Origin: Eumeta japonica
Lineage: Eukaryota > Arthropoda > Insecta > Lepidoptera > Psychidae
Reading direction: 5' to 3'
Assembly (NCBI GenBank): GCA_005406025.1
Contig: BGZK01001189.1
Location: 124,001 to 188,000, forward strand
DNA: 64,000 nt
Shown: piece after piece, positions 26,501 to 41,500 of the stretch
Layout: the number at the start of each line of letters is the position of its first letter
Numbering within the stretch: the first letter of the stretch is position 1
Position numbers and translations under genes: made by a program
Notes under the pieces: generated by a model
What the model was told of the DNA's origin: nothing
The model's database searches: none
The model's input: only the letters and a program-made list of their open reading frames with translations

Positions 26501-29500
26501 GATCCTGTTCGCAATTTTAATCCCGCGCCGATGTCGTTTTGATCCTCTCTTGAAAACATTATTGTTACTAATAACCAATCGTAGGCGTGTACTGAAGTCG
26601 TTGGCGTCTACTAAAACTTGGACAGATGAAGTTTTTCTATACTAAAGGAAGTATCGGGTATATCAGACCGGTGGTTGTCGAGTTGTTTTATTAGGGATAC
26701 TGTGATTTTTCTTCAGGTATGATGCTCTAAAATTGTAATCGATCAAACCTTTGGTTATCCACCATTACCTAATGTGTATTAAAATCTGGCTTATTTACTT
26801 ATTTTTATAATATCAAAAAATAATCATATGAATCGAATTAGTGGCTTTTGAACTATAAACGCACAGACGGATAGACAAGAGAGACGTTGTCTTTATAATA
26901 TGTAAATATAACAAAATATGTGAATTAAAATATAGATAATAAATATAATTTATTTATAAATAGTAATTTTTACTACTAATGGTACGCTTCTTACTACTTT
27001 TTTTAAGCGTTTGAATGTTAAATAGTTATATTGATGAAATAAATAGAAATTTTAAACGAAATTAGAATTGCATATCCTCCTGCGAAATTGATACTAATAG
27101 ATAACGCTACAAACATGTTCATTTTTTTTTATCAAAAATATTTGTATCTATACTTGCTTCCTTCGAATGCCTGAACAAGTAGTTAAAATATGTTTTATGT
27201 GTAAGATTTATACGTGTTTCCTTCTGTTCTTGCGCGTGCCTCTAAAACCACTAAACAACCCGAACTACGGCTTTCTTGTGGCATTGGCTAATTTGAAAAA
27301 GAAAAAAACAGTTAAACTATTTTTCATAAGGAACAAAGAAAGTTTACATTGTTCTTAAAAGTATGGAACAATATTTAACATTAATTTATTCACTAAGACA
27401 TAATATTTATATATAGGGTAAAATTGGCGTTTCAAAGTTTCTTAATGGTCACTCACATGTTTTTTTTTGGTTTGTCTGCTGGTCACAGTCAATTTTTTCG
27501 AAACATTTGTCAAAGTAGTAATAAAATATTTACAATGGTAACCCAATATAAGATACACGGTAATATTTAGATTAGGTAATTATATATTAAGTGTATAAAA
27601 ATAAAAGTTAAAATATTAAAATTCGGCTACGGAATAAATAACTAAAAAAAACGGGCCAAGTACTAACCGGAGTTGCACACGAAAGGATTCGTACCACCGT
27701 ATAATATTTAAAGGTACATATTTTTTTTAATTAATTTAGTAAAAACATGTTTCATGTACGGGGGTTCACCGTTAGTTTTTAACTTTATTTTTTTTTTGTC
27801 ATTATAGCGACTATTGTATAATACACACAGAATCAAAATTTCATGTGTCCACCTAATACGGTTCAGAAAATAAAGCCTTATGACAGACGGACGAACAGAC
27901 AGAATAAAGGACAGACGGATGGACGGAAAGACGGCACAGCCTTAGTAATATGGTCCCGTTGGCAACTTTTCTGTACGGAACCCTAAAAAATATAAACAAG
28001 CTAAGTGTTTCATTGACAGGCAATGACTACTGAACTGTAATGACGTATGGGTCGTTCATTTGTAAGGCATCAGACATTTATTTGAATATTATTTATTAAT
28101 TCACATTCGTAAATATATATACACGACTTGCTAAAATCATAACCCTCCGTTGTCGAGTAAAAATGTACTTTCGCTGTTTGTGTGTCTTAAAAGCAGAATT
28201 AATCAATAATTAACATTTTTACTATTTCATTATCTTGCAAACATTGAACAAATCCCGATACGTTAACGCTAGACAATGCCAATGACGTACTCACACATAT
28301 ATAGCGAATAGCGATACAATCGATTGATTGAATTTTAGGCGCGTTCGAATCATGTCCTATGCATGAAGAGTACGTTGAAATATCATTTCAACAAACTTTT
28401 ACGACTTTAAAATTCAAGCATTTTATGTTTGCGCCGAAGCATGTTGTCGGGTGTCGCCCGGTGGTCGAATGGGTCGTAGCTTCCGGCGGAGCGGCGGGCG
28501 TGGGCGGCGTCCGGCCGGCGCGTGCGCATGCGTGCGCCGATAAACGATTTGCGACGTGATCGCTAAGATCTTTCAAAATTAAGGTGATGCTTTTTATGTT
28601 CTCGAAAGTTCGAGGCTTACCAGGAAAAACCCCAAGACAAACTGTCTTCAGTGTATAGTTTCGTTGTTTTTTTTTTGCACAACTGCATCATACTTATTTC
28701 TAGCCGTGCACGCAACAAAATTAGCTAAGTTTATACACTTTATGCGAGAACAAAAATGGCAATTCAATGATTCACCGATAGGACGCCATTTCGAAGAACT
28801 CGCATAAACAATAGCAAAGCGACCGCGTGCCGCGCAACAGCCACCCGCGCCCCCCCCCCCCGCTCCGACGCGCCAAGCCCTCATCGCCGACTGTCGGCGT
28901 GACCGAATTGAATAAAACAGCTTGAATGTGATTCATTTCACAATCAAACCTTAATGATCAACCATAAAATGATAGCGATTAAACTAAATAAAAACCAGAA
29001 ATTAACAAAACCGCTATTTAATTCTGTTATACCCGCATGGTGAAAGACCTGAAACCGGCGATATTCTAGCTGAACTGTCGCGCGGAGGATTCCCTGACAC
29101 CGGAACATGTTTTCGTCACGTATTGACAATAAAAAAAATATTTTGGAATGAACTTCCTTGACATTTTTTTGCACTCATTTCGTGATTCTTAACCTTTCAT
29201 AAGCGTTCATTAGATTCTCAACTGTTAAAGCATGTTTCAGTAATGCCGGTAATTTTTAACAACTTATTAATATTTATTTAGAATAGAATATGAATAAAAA
29301 ATTAAAAGTACTAATACTTATCAAATAGTCAGTTTTATTTCATTATGATACGCATTAAAACTAGGCCAGTGCATTTAAGGTGACATTAACTTTGCTAATC
29401 TTTTGAATTATCCACTATAAAAGTATTTTAGTTTTTTTTTTTTAAATTGGCATCCTTATAGTTTCCATGTCGATACCGAAATTCGGCCTTCTTCGGATGT

Positions 29501-32500
29501 CGACGTTGTGAGTATATAGATAACGGGAAATTTTAAGGTTGACCTACAGAGTCAATATTTATATTACCTCATTACTTTTAGTGACCAATTTTTGTACATG
29601 TATATTTATACATTTATATATATATAGATTTGTATATGGCTATCTCAGAAACGGTCTCTCACGATTACGATGAAAAATTTTTTTTTGATTAAGGTTCGTC
29701 TTTGAAGTTTGAGAGAAGACACTCATGTAGTCTTCTCTGAGAACCGAGATTAAAAAAATTTAAACGTCGCTTTATTTAACGCCATTCGTGTAAATTTTTA
29801 GGTAATTACATTGTTGCTGTTATTCGTTCTCAACAACAAATGGCACTACATAGACAATACACGTGAGTGTATTTTGAATGTTAAGTTGCATGAAATAAAC
29901 TTAAGCAACTTTCCCATATTCTTCCGGAAATTATTCTCTTTGCGTTTTTCGATGGAATATAAAATTTTCTTAAAAGACGCCAAGCAAAGCTCAGTTGCCT
30001 GATGTTATTAACCGGAGCTGGTTGCTTCGAGAAAAATAACGTGGTGGTAACTATATAGTTACCGAATAACGTGTGATACAACCTGCCAAGCTGTTTGTAA
30101 AACATTTCCGTTTAATGTATGTAAAGGTTTAAGCTGTTAGTAAACAGACCGAATAAGCGATCTATCTACAACATATCGTACATAATTATATATGTAGTTT
30201 AAAACATTACAGAATTTCACTATAAAAATATTTTTAAAAGTTTTTTAAATTTCATGAAAATAAACGTTTAAGATGATAGAAAATGGAGCAGAATGCTGAA
30301 ATTTTATGAGCGAACGGTCGGAACCTCATAAACGCGCAGGCGCGTCCCCGATATACCGCAGTGTAATAGCGATCTGACGAAACATCAGCTGTACCTACAT
30401 GTAATTACTGCGTCTCGCCTAAGCTATTTTTTCTATACAATAAAAGTTAAACTGGAATGGATTGTATTGGCCGTTTTTTATTTTAAGGCAAAAATATCGG
30501 GTTTAATTCTTAAATGTACTGATGAAATAATAATGGCCAACAGCATTTGAAAAAAAAAATAAAATGGTGTGGATATGCGGAATATTTAAAAAAAAAAATA
30601 CAGAAAAGAAACAGTAAATTATTTAAAATTTAATCAACTGCTCCGTTTAAATAAGATTATAGAGTATAATACCATGAAAGACCAAGGCATGGGAAATCTG
30701 AACATATACACATTTATATCAATACTAGCTGTCCCGCCCGCTTCGCTGGGTAATTTTATTTATAAAGAAAATGGCGAAGGATTTACGGAATTCGAAAAAT
30801 GCGTAGCCTAGAACCATCTACAAATCATTCCGCAACAAATGGTCCCAGTCCCATGTCTATACGTTTAGTGGTTTTACGTGATTGGCGAACAAAGACAACC
30901 TGTTTTCATTATATATGTATAGATTTGATATGGAAGAATAACTTTATTTGAATGAATTAAACTGAAATTTACCGGCAGGAAAGAGGAGGTGATTCTCGCG
31001 GGTCATGTGACTTAATGTATTATGTGGTAAAGGAAAAATTGACAAACAAACATTCAACTGCGATAATAATCTGTATTCACAAATACCTTGTAATATACAT
31101 TTTAGATTCCCACATACGTAACTACTAACGTACGAGACGTATAAGAATACACATTACTGTTTTCGTTTGATATTTTACACTCGTGTCACATGAAACCCTG
31201 AACCACATGATCCATGAACCACCCGCTGGATCTGATTTCATAAATTCTTTTAGCTTTATAAAACTATATTCGTCCAAGCAGATGTAAAGTATGACAGGGA
31301 TCGGATTAGGAGCTTACATGGGAGTAGGGACCGAAATTGCGATCGAAGTTGGAACATTAATGGACATTGGGATCAAGAATGGTGTCACGCCCTGAATGTG
31401 ATTCAGAACGAAATCGGACATAATTTTTGGACTGAATCAGCAGGAGCGTAGCGGTGGGCGGCTGACGGTGGTACATGAAATCAGCTTTTTGTTCAAATAT
31501 AAAAAATGTTCAATTTCGTTTCCTTTCGTCCATAACTGTCGTATGATTAAGTTTATACGGCGCGTATCATCGTAGTCGGGGTTCTTCTCAAAGGCGTTTT
31601 TATTGCTAAGCGGGGGTGCGGGCGCGGCGCAGGCGCAGCGCGGCCGGGTGTTTACGGCGGGCGCGCGCCGCCCGCGCTGGAAATAGACGGGGGATACGAC
31701 CGCGCGTTTAAACTGCCTTTTGTTATGGCTTTGAAACTATTGACCCATTTGTCGGCTCCGGTGCTAAGTTATTACATTTCAGAGAAACTGGATGTGCTAA
31801 ATTCAGCTTCATAAACCCATTGCGTGTGCACGATGATGTTTCCATCGCAAAACTGTGATTTGACGCGCACTCTAAATGTGGTTACTTTTATATTTTCATA
31901 TTGTTATCGTCATAAATAATGTAAGTATTTTTAAATGTCATCACACTTGTAGTTTCATAAAAGTTGGTTGAAGACGACATAAACCTGCCGTCTTCAGCCA
32001 ACTTTTATGAAAATACAAGAATGATCCGTGGTAGAGATATGTGACCAGCTCGCTAGTTGATTGTCGTTTCAAAAACGTTTATATTTATATTAAATATTTT
32101 TCTATTATTCAATTTTCTTGTTCCACACAGAAATATTAATATATTATCCTATTCCATTATACATCTCTATAGCCTATACACTTACGCACAGCCGGACAAA
32201 TGGATAAGTTTTAATTCTAAACGTATTTCATATTAAAATAAAATACATTTTAAATTGGGCATTTCTGAAAGTTTTGGTCAATAAACGGAGATAAATAAGA
32301 TGAAAGTTCACGTCCACCGGCCACTTCCTCTCAAGTTCAACGTTCTCTCTGACGTCACGGAGATAAAACTTGAACTGCGCCGGCCGCTGAATGGAGACAT
32401 GCACATGCGACGTGCACGTCCACTGGGCATGTAGTACTCCGTGCATGCATCGCACACTTCAACTAATTATCGCTCGGTTTCTCGGATACGTATGCATAAA

Positions 32501-35500
32501 TTATGCACTTTTTAAAGGCCGGATATATAATAATATTTATATGACTAACCCGTCGTTTTGAATAATTGCTAACGAATAAATATTTTTATTCGTAAGTTTT
32601 GTATGCAAATAAATATTGCCCTAAACACTTTTAGAAAACAGAATGGAAGAACAGATTCTATTGATAGAACTAATGTCAGAATAGAATTGAGGTCAAATCA
32701 GGTACTTGTGATTCTGTGATATTCGGATATAAGACGTCATGTATATGATACTCAGGTAGATACATGATTCTAATTATTAGTAGCGTTATTGCCTTTTCAC
32801 GTATTTGATCTATTTAGATGGCACTGCCGTCGTAAATAAGCTTCAGGGAACAGGTCATTAAGCTGTTTCTGCATCAAAATATTGAAATAAAAAAAACATA
32901 CTAGATATTAATATAAAAATCATTGTGTAAGTCCAATGAAAATTGGTTACTGTAATGCTTAAGAAATTATACTTTTATTAATTTATTACAAAATTAAACT
33001 CTATTTTCTTAATTAAAATTAGGATAAGGTTGATGGTAAAAAAAAACTCAACTCAATCGGACATCTTATACAAAACTACATGGACTTTTTTCATTCTGTC
33101 TATCATCATTCCAGATTAATGTAAGTTGATTGATTATATACTGTAATGTAATGTGATAATAATGAAGTGTATTAAAAAACCAAAACTGACGGATCTGATG
33201 TATAAAATACACAATCGTTCAGCGAGCTATAAAATATAAGTATGCCAAGTGAATATTACTCATAGTAAAAATCAAGGAATCTCCATCTATATATTTAATC
33301 TCCATCTATATATTAAATTAAACAACTTATATAGCAAAAAAAAGTTTTCAGAGCAGATGACTGAGAAGGGAATGCATTTGTCGATGAAATAATAGACGTA
33401 CGTAAGTAGACTAGATGTGCCGACAAATAAAAAGCAATCGATATGTACATCAATAAAAAAAAGGTGTATAAGGCGTTAAAAATTCATTGCCACTTCTTCC
33501 TTCCAAAAAGAAATTTAGCAAATATTTTATATGGAAATTATAAAAAAGAAGAAATTTCTATCCGTATAAATAGATATGGTTGACTTCTATATTTATGATT
33601 TTTTTCGACTTAGTTAAATAATAAGTCCTTTTTATGTTCCGTCAAATTAATCACTAAAATAGCCTTAAATTATAATTTAGTGGTAATGGTTGTTGTAGAA
33701 AAGATTTTTCTTTACAAATTCAAAACTACCTTGTCTTAAATCGAATATACTATTTTCCCATTGAAAATTTATTTGTAATTATTTAAAGCCTTTTTTATTA
33801 TGAGACAATTACCTACTTATAACCTGCTAACGATCAGATACAACATTTCTCGACGCAAACGATCTTATATTTAATTCAGATATGGTACTATTTATTGTTA
33901 TCTATAGTCTAAATGTTGTTCTACGTAAATTCTCTATTCTACATTAATAACAGAATGGAGGATATAATGACGAAGTTTGAAAGCTGCACGATACGAACAG
34001 ACGGATGGGTGGACAGAGAGTTTGACAAGACGAAATTATTAATGTTGTTTGGAAGTAGCCGAAAAGGAAAACGTAACACTATAAACTCAACATCTCTCAG
34101 TAGTATCACAAAGATTTTTACACGTTATAAACCATTGCTAAATAGAGTCTTCACCAGATCTTGACATTTTAGGGCCTTAGGTATCTATTTCGGCCATTTT
34201 CTGAGCGGTCTCTCTCTCTCTCTCTCTCTCTGTGAGTGTGTGTGTGTCTATGCTGTATTTGTCTGTTTGCCTGTGCCTGTGTGGCTGTGTATCTGTATGC
34301 TGTGTTTCTGTGCCCGTGTGCCTCTGTATCTGTGTCTGTCTATTGGTGTGTCTGTGTATTATTGTCTTTATACCTATATCTGTGTCTGTGTCTCCGTGTC
34401 TTTATATTTGTGTCTATGTCTATGTGTCTGTATTTCTGTGTGTCTGTATGATTGTATCATTGTGTCTGTGTCTCTATACCTGCATCTATAGATCTGTGTC
34501 TGCGTGACATTCTGTAAATAGAAAAGTAACACTTGCTGAGGTGTTTGGTATCTTTTAATTCTCTCGAATTAATATTCAATTAGTTGGATGAGAACTCATA
34601 GTGGAAAAATAGATTCGACAGTCAACGGTGGGTTGTATACTGCATACTACTGCACGTCGTAAGCAAACCTAACTTTCCGCAAAATAACACCGTATACTAA
34701 TACAATAGAGTATTTATTGTTACTGATTGGTTTTAATCCAATTAAATGTTGATAATTTTTAATGGAGATTAAAAAAAAAACTTTAAACTGTTAACAAATA
34801 TTGAACAATGTTTGAGCTTATAAAAATAAAAGTATTTATTCGATAAAAAAAATTCAGTACATTTTAAGACTCTATTATAAAACAAAACAAACATTTTATA
34901 CGATCCGCAAATACAAATTGTGCGGCTTATGGAGTTAAAACATGTATGTACTATGGTTCAAATGATTATAGTACAGTTAATACTTAAGCATTTTAATCAC
35001 CCATTTTTTGGTCGCCATATTGCAGAAAAGTCGTCTTTGAAAAAGTAAATGAAAATGTACGCATTAGTAATTAGAACATTACTAAAGAGCCGGTAATTGA
35101 TCACAAAACTTTGTTATGCGTCACTTGCATAAGTATGACAATAAGAAAAAGACATTCGAGTGCCTATTTATTTTATCGACAGACAGACAGACATTTAAGA
35201 CCGTGTTTTAATTTGCGATTTTCTATTTAAATGAAAGGTAGTTAAAAAAATTTTGAAAACCTTAATGTGATTAATCGACGAGAAGTGTTATACGATATAT
35301 TGACAAGTATTATGGGAAGCAATCCAGAGTTACGATTGTGCACTAACTGTTTCACAACTAAATTTTTAATCTTAAATTTGGGTCAGAACTTGCTTAAAAT
35401 CGCGGTCAAAACATAGACAATTTCCACAGACAGTTACAGAAACCGGTTTACTGCGACATGAGACGATGATTTGCGCATGCTAGACTTGTAAAAGTATTGT

Positions 35501-38500
35501 CAATTACGAGCTTTTACCGTACGAGGATACCATCAATTAGTACCTCTATCGTCAACTAATAATGAAATTAAAACAAAAGCAATTAAAACGAAACGCTCTG
35601 TGTTGATGAACAAAAACAATCGATATTTCTAGAATGAATACTACCAAGAGTATCTAGTTATCGATTTTTTTCCAAACATCCCAAAATTCTTACAATTGTG
35701 AGAGCATGGTACTACTTACGAGACGGCAAAACTCAAAATAATGTATTTGTATTAAATATTCTAAAACTTCTCCATAACTTAACAATTTTGAACTCTATAG
35801 TTTGAATTGAGTAAAATCACTTTTCTAAACCCTATAATTAGGTTATTCATTTAATATGTGATGGTAAGTAGTGAAAAAAAAACTATCGACCATCAAATAA
35901 GTATTTTGTAATCGGCCTTATAAACATACAAACTAGAAGTCTTCAAAACTACTCTTTTAGTTTTGTCAACGTTACACGCTTATTTAAGAATTTTATTTGT
36001 TATGTCATAGACAATTGCTGCCATCTAATCATTTCAAACTTGCCATTTATAGCTTATAAAAATGATCTTGTCGATGTTAACCACTGACTGAAAATGTTCC
36101 TGTTTTCGCAAATTGTTACGTGTGTAGGTTAAGGGCGGATCCAGGGGGGGGTGCGCTCCGATCATGGGCTCATGACTATGGGCTGGGTTTTTGTCTTGCT
36201 ATTGTAATCGAATTAAAGCCAATCCTGACTGAACTGACAGTTCGGGCTATTTACGGCCTGGGACCTAAAGTATTTGTTAGAATTAAGTTTAAGGAAATTG
36301 GGATCTTAACTCTGGCATCTCAATTTTATATGAAAATGTAATACAGTTGAACCTCGATAAGTTAAAGTCCAAGGGAAACACAAAATATTTTAAGTTATAG
36401 AGGTTTTAAGTTATCAAGGGTCTATGTTAGGGATAGGTTAATATAGAGGTAGGTATGTACATATGTATGTATGTACCCTTGTTCCACCCTTTATCAGCGT
36501 ATGTGAGTGTTGTTAGTTTTCTTTTTGAACTCATTTTAAGCCAGTTTTATCACACAGTAAGTAAAGCGATGTTTCCAGGACAATGATCAAAAATTTATGA
36601 TCCAAGGCTTACTTATGTCTTAAGGCTAACCGCCGCAAAGCTTTAAAGAATTTCGAAGAAGCAAACAATAGGTGACATATGTATTGTTTACGTTAACAAT
36701 TTAATTAGTGAACACGTGGAAGCAATAAATACCGAAACCTTTTGTTTTGCACTCTTTCAAAACGATTCATTTACAAACAATTTTATGTTATAGAGGTTGT
36801 GGAAACATTTCTTTAAGTTACTGAGGGCCAATACAGAGATTACTTATTTAAGTTATAGAGGTTGCGTATTTTAAGTTATAGAGGTTTTGGGGTTCTGATG
36901 GGAAGGGAACATATTATTTTTTGAAGTTACAGAGGTTTTTAAGTTACCGAGGTTTGAGTTATCGAGGTACTACTGTACATGTAAAAAACAATATAAGACT
37001 TTTCAAACAAGAATAGTGTTAGAGATAAATTCAATATAAGAAATTCGTGATTTTATGAAGTCGACTCACATGCAAACAAAGTTTAAAATCACGAATTCAT
37101 TTAAGGTATGTGCGCACGTTTAATAAGGTCTCTGAAATTACACAAAACCTATCCTTAAAGAAATTTAAAATCATTATTAAGCGATTGCTTGTTAAAAAAG
37201 AGTTTTACATAATTTGTGAATATTTAGAGGACAAATATTCATGGTCATAACCAGCTCGACTTCTAGCGGGATTGTTTCTTTAAGTTATAAAATTATGTAT
37301 GTTTAATTGTATAACACAATGTATTTGAAGTCGAAAAGAGCTAACCTCAAGTTTCTTGCTCGTTCTTCTTGAGGGAAAACTGCCTTCCGAACGAGTGGTA
37401 AACTGGTCAAACTAAGTAGTAAAATATAAATTGTTGAAGCATTGTGGCGTATCGTTCATGACCTATAAACTAAAAATATATTCGAATTGAATTGAACCCC
37501 ATATGCGTGAGACTCTCTTGATTAGAAGGCTAGGTCCGCCCTTGCTGTAGGTAGATAGTGTTAGAGACACCGATTAAAGAACGAACTTCAGACTGGTAGT
37601 TTCTGGGATTAGCGCGTTCAAACGTATAAACAAACTCTTCAGATTTATATATCACTTTATTAATGATAATGTTGTCAATTTTTTAAAAAAACAAAGGTAT
37701 TTGTAATCGGATATCGGACTACAATAATAATGACGAACTGCATCGGTAAAGCGTTTGGTTGTTGAGATTAGATTATAATTCTAAGCCCCAGTTAAAATAA
37801 TCACATTTGCACCTAAACTTAAATGCGACACCATTTTAAATGAAAATATTTTGAAATAAAACAGATAAAAGCAAACATTGAAACTGGATCAAGCGTATAT
37901 AGTTCTTCCTCAAAAGATAATAAATATATATGTCACACGATAAAAATCCTCGCCGGAACGCGAATATCAAAAATGTATTTTATTTCGTAATATTACGAAT
38001 ATCGTGTCGCATTTTTTGAGAATATAAATTTATAATTTCAGAAGTATCGAATAATCGATGAATATGCCTCTATATGCATTTTGAGCAACCGAACGTTGAT
38101 TTTTGATACAAAGCATGATGAGGTGAATAAAATGATATTGAAAATGTATTAGTAATTCCATACTTTCATGCTAATAATTTCAAATTGCCTGTTCTTCTAC
38201 ACGTTAAAATTATTAAAAGTAGGCATTTCTTTAGAAAAACAATTATATAAGATTCTTAAACTACAGCTTATTGCTGTCGGTATAAATTTCGATTCGATTA
38301 AAATAAGCCCAAAATTTTTGTAAGGCACACCTATCAATGAATCTAAATTAAGATAAAGTATCGAGCTGCACATTTGCTGTATGGAGAACATTTATTTTCA
38401 TAAAACCTTGTTTAAATGTCGTGCATCGAGAACACGTACCTACTCTCCGCCAATCATAATGAACACAGACGTTTTTGTATTTGATAGATATCGAATAGAA

Positions 38501-41500
38501 TCCAAAGACAAAAAATCTGTATTGCCCACTAAATAGATTTTACTATGACATAAATGCAACCCTCAGTACTTGCCAAAACACTCGCTTTACTGTAAAAAAG
38601 GTGCATAAATATGAATTTTTGATAATTCTTTTATAATTTTATAATTTATATAGTCATAGTAATAAATTTTATCTGTAGGTACACCCGCTTGATGAAAATT
38701 TAAAAAGCAGAGATTCTGGCCGACAGGACAAAACATTGTTAATAACTATTTCTAAAATTTTATTTCCCATTCAGAAATAACGCCAGATCGGGTATTCATT
38801 AATATAACTCGTTAAGTGTTGCAAATATTTTATTTTATGTCCACCAGAGTGGAGATAACGGCATCCTGTCGTGTACAGATAAGTGGCCGTACGCAGCGAT
38901 GTCGCGACCCCGTTATGCGAGCTTTGTCAATGGAAGCCGATTTTGACCTACATATGACTTTTCGATACGGGACTGGCCACTTCCTAAATTCGGCGAATAA
39001 AAATATTTTTTCAACGTTAAATCGTTTTCCTCTCTCAACTCTTCGAAAGCGAACCGATGAGCTTTATCGAAGGGAACCGATTGAGTACGAGATCGCAGAC
39101 GTCGAGGGTGCCTGTCAAAGTTTACGGCGTGCAGAGCGCCACGAGACCTAATTAAATGTCACCAACCGCTGGACGGCGCGCGGGCGGCGTGACTAACGTC
39201 GCGTTTATCGCGACCTCCGATTTTTGTAGGAAATGGCCCACTTCACGACTGAACATACCGCACATATTCTAATTCATACCAAAAATATTTTTGAATATCC
39301 AGGCCGTTTAACAGTTCCTTAAATTATTGATCGATTGATCGATGTTAGGTGTCTGTCTGTCTTTCTGCAGGAAATTATCGGAACGGCTCAAAATTTTGTA
39401 CACAGGTCTGGTTTCTAGTAATAATAAATTATGTGTAATACAAAAAGTAATAATTTACACAAAGTATCTGAATATGAAGAATGAAATTAGATTGAAGAAA
39501 GAAATCGATAGAGCGAATACGTATAACGGAAGGGTCGGCAAGGGCCATACAAGGAAATGTTAGGCGAACTAAATTAGTGCCACATTCGAGAAAGGTCAAA
39601 TTTTTAGAAGCCAAAATCGACGAGTTTGCATTAAATGTTTGATGGATATCGACATATTAAACAAAATATGTGTACAAAGATTGTAAATATACATACTTGT
39701 GGTTTCTGCTTACCCTTAAAGGAAATAGAGGTGAGCTTGTTAACAAATAACATTTATAATAAATGTGTTATTATAAATGTCAAAATTTTAAATTAATAAA
39801 TGTTCTCTTATTAACGGTCCATACTCCCGACTGCAGTGTCAACTTATAATAAAAGAAAAATAAGTACCCTATAAATTTTAATTGTGAATGTCAAAATATA
39901 AGGCATAGGTGTCCGTATTTTTTTATTATGTTGACTTAGAAGCTTGATTTTTTTACAACTCCATTAACCACAGGCATTTGATATTAATTTCAACTTGACG
40001 AACCTACGCATTCCTTAGAAAAAAGGTCTTGAGAAACTGACGGACGACGAAGTGATCCTATGTGGGTACCTTTTTCCCATTTTGAGGAAAAACCCTACAA
40101 AACGACCAAAGTGCAATTTTATAAAGTTAAATAATATTTAAAATTAAAAACTGCGTAAGATGTCACGAGGCAGAAAAGTCTATTATGAAACAAAAAAAAA
40201 ATAGAAAACGATAAATATGTTTTATATTCTATTCTATTATGATAATATATTTCAACAAAATAAATAACTGCCTCGACGATATACCATATAATGTATTGAT
40301 ATACAGTAGTTTTTCTTACATTAGGTAATTATTTTTTTTTTTTATATTATATTTTGTAATTCTATTTTTTATCACAGATATCTGGAGGGACATTATTTCA
40401 AGCGTTTCGCTCAAAACATTATCATCAATAGTGTAAACAAAAATTCCTAATTCTAGGGTTGCTAACTAAAAAAATAATACACCAGTTTTATGTCATTCAT
40501 TTATGTTTTTTAGGTTACGGGGCTACTTAGTGATAACGGCGTGTTGTCGTCAGACAATTATTTGTGTCTAATAAAAAATTTAAGATAATAGAGCAAAGGT
40601 TACCGTAACAAGCGATTACTTAAATATGAAAAGTCGTTGAAAAAAGTATAATTAGGCAATGGACGACGTATCAGTCGGCATTGTACAAAATAACTCCAGA
40701 TAATAGTCTCAGATAACCGAGCGTGAATGTTTATAAACTACTAACGTCTTACTGTAAATTGAAACGATTGTGATATGTGGATTTACAGGAAACGGAATTC
40801 GATGATTTAAAAAAATATTCAATGACACAACATATTATTATTGTAAATATAAATGAAACTAATTAACTGTGAAATCCATTTTTTTGATATTTTGTCGCGT
40901 TTTACTCGACTCGTATACCATCCAGAAATATTTCTACTTTTGGGGCCCTCTAGGCTAGCCCGATGAGGGCCGAAGGCTGTTAAGGGCCGTCGTCACCAAG
41001 GCGATAGCGATATCCGGACCCGGCAGCTTAACGTGTTCTCCGAGGGGGCGTTTTTAATTTGATTTAATTTAAATACTCCGATCAATTCGACCGTGGTCAG
41101 GATCAAATCTTATACCTTCTGATGCGAAGTCAATGCCCTTAGACGGTGAGCCACCACCGTTCGATATATTGAAAATCAAATATTATAAACATCTATTTAA
41201 ATAATACGTCTCATTAAGTAGTAGCATAAAGTCATTTTGAAATCCTTAAACTTCGTTAGTAAAAAAAAAAATATAACATAAGTAATACAAAATAAATAAG
41301 GTATTTCCTTTGGTCCGAGCACTATATGTATGACAATTCCAACGAATATAAATAGAATTTGTTACGTAGGCGTATACTAACCGCCCTTAATTTTTTTTGA
41401 CAATAATAGGCGTAGTAGCTGTACCGAATCGGTAGCAATGTCAAGGTTAAGAAAGACACGCCAAGGTCGCGAGTTGAACGAGCGATCATCCGGACCTGAC

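Noticed and set aside
34232..34507. Three overlapping plus-strand ORFs of 71-91 codons rich in Cys, Val and Ser
   Set aside because: They are the three frames of a degenerate TGTGTC microsatellite with few stop codons.
38816..39151. A 111-codon plus-strand ORF in intron 1
   Set aside because: No domain, signal or repeat pattern is recognisable, and no splice context supports it. It could be conserved non-coding DNA or chance.
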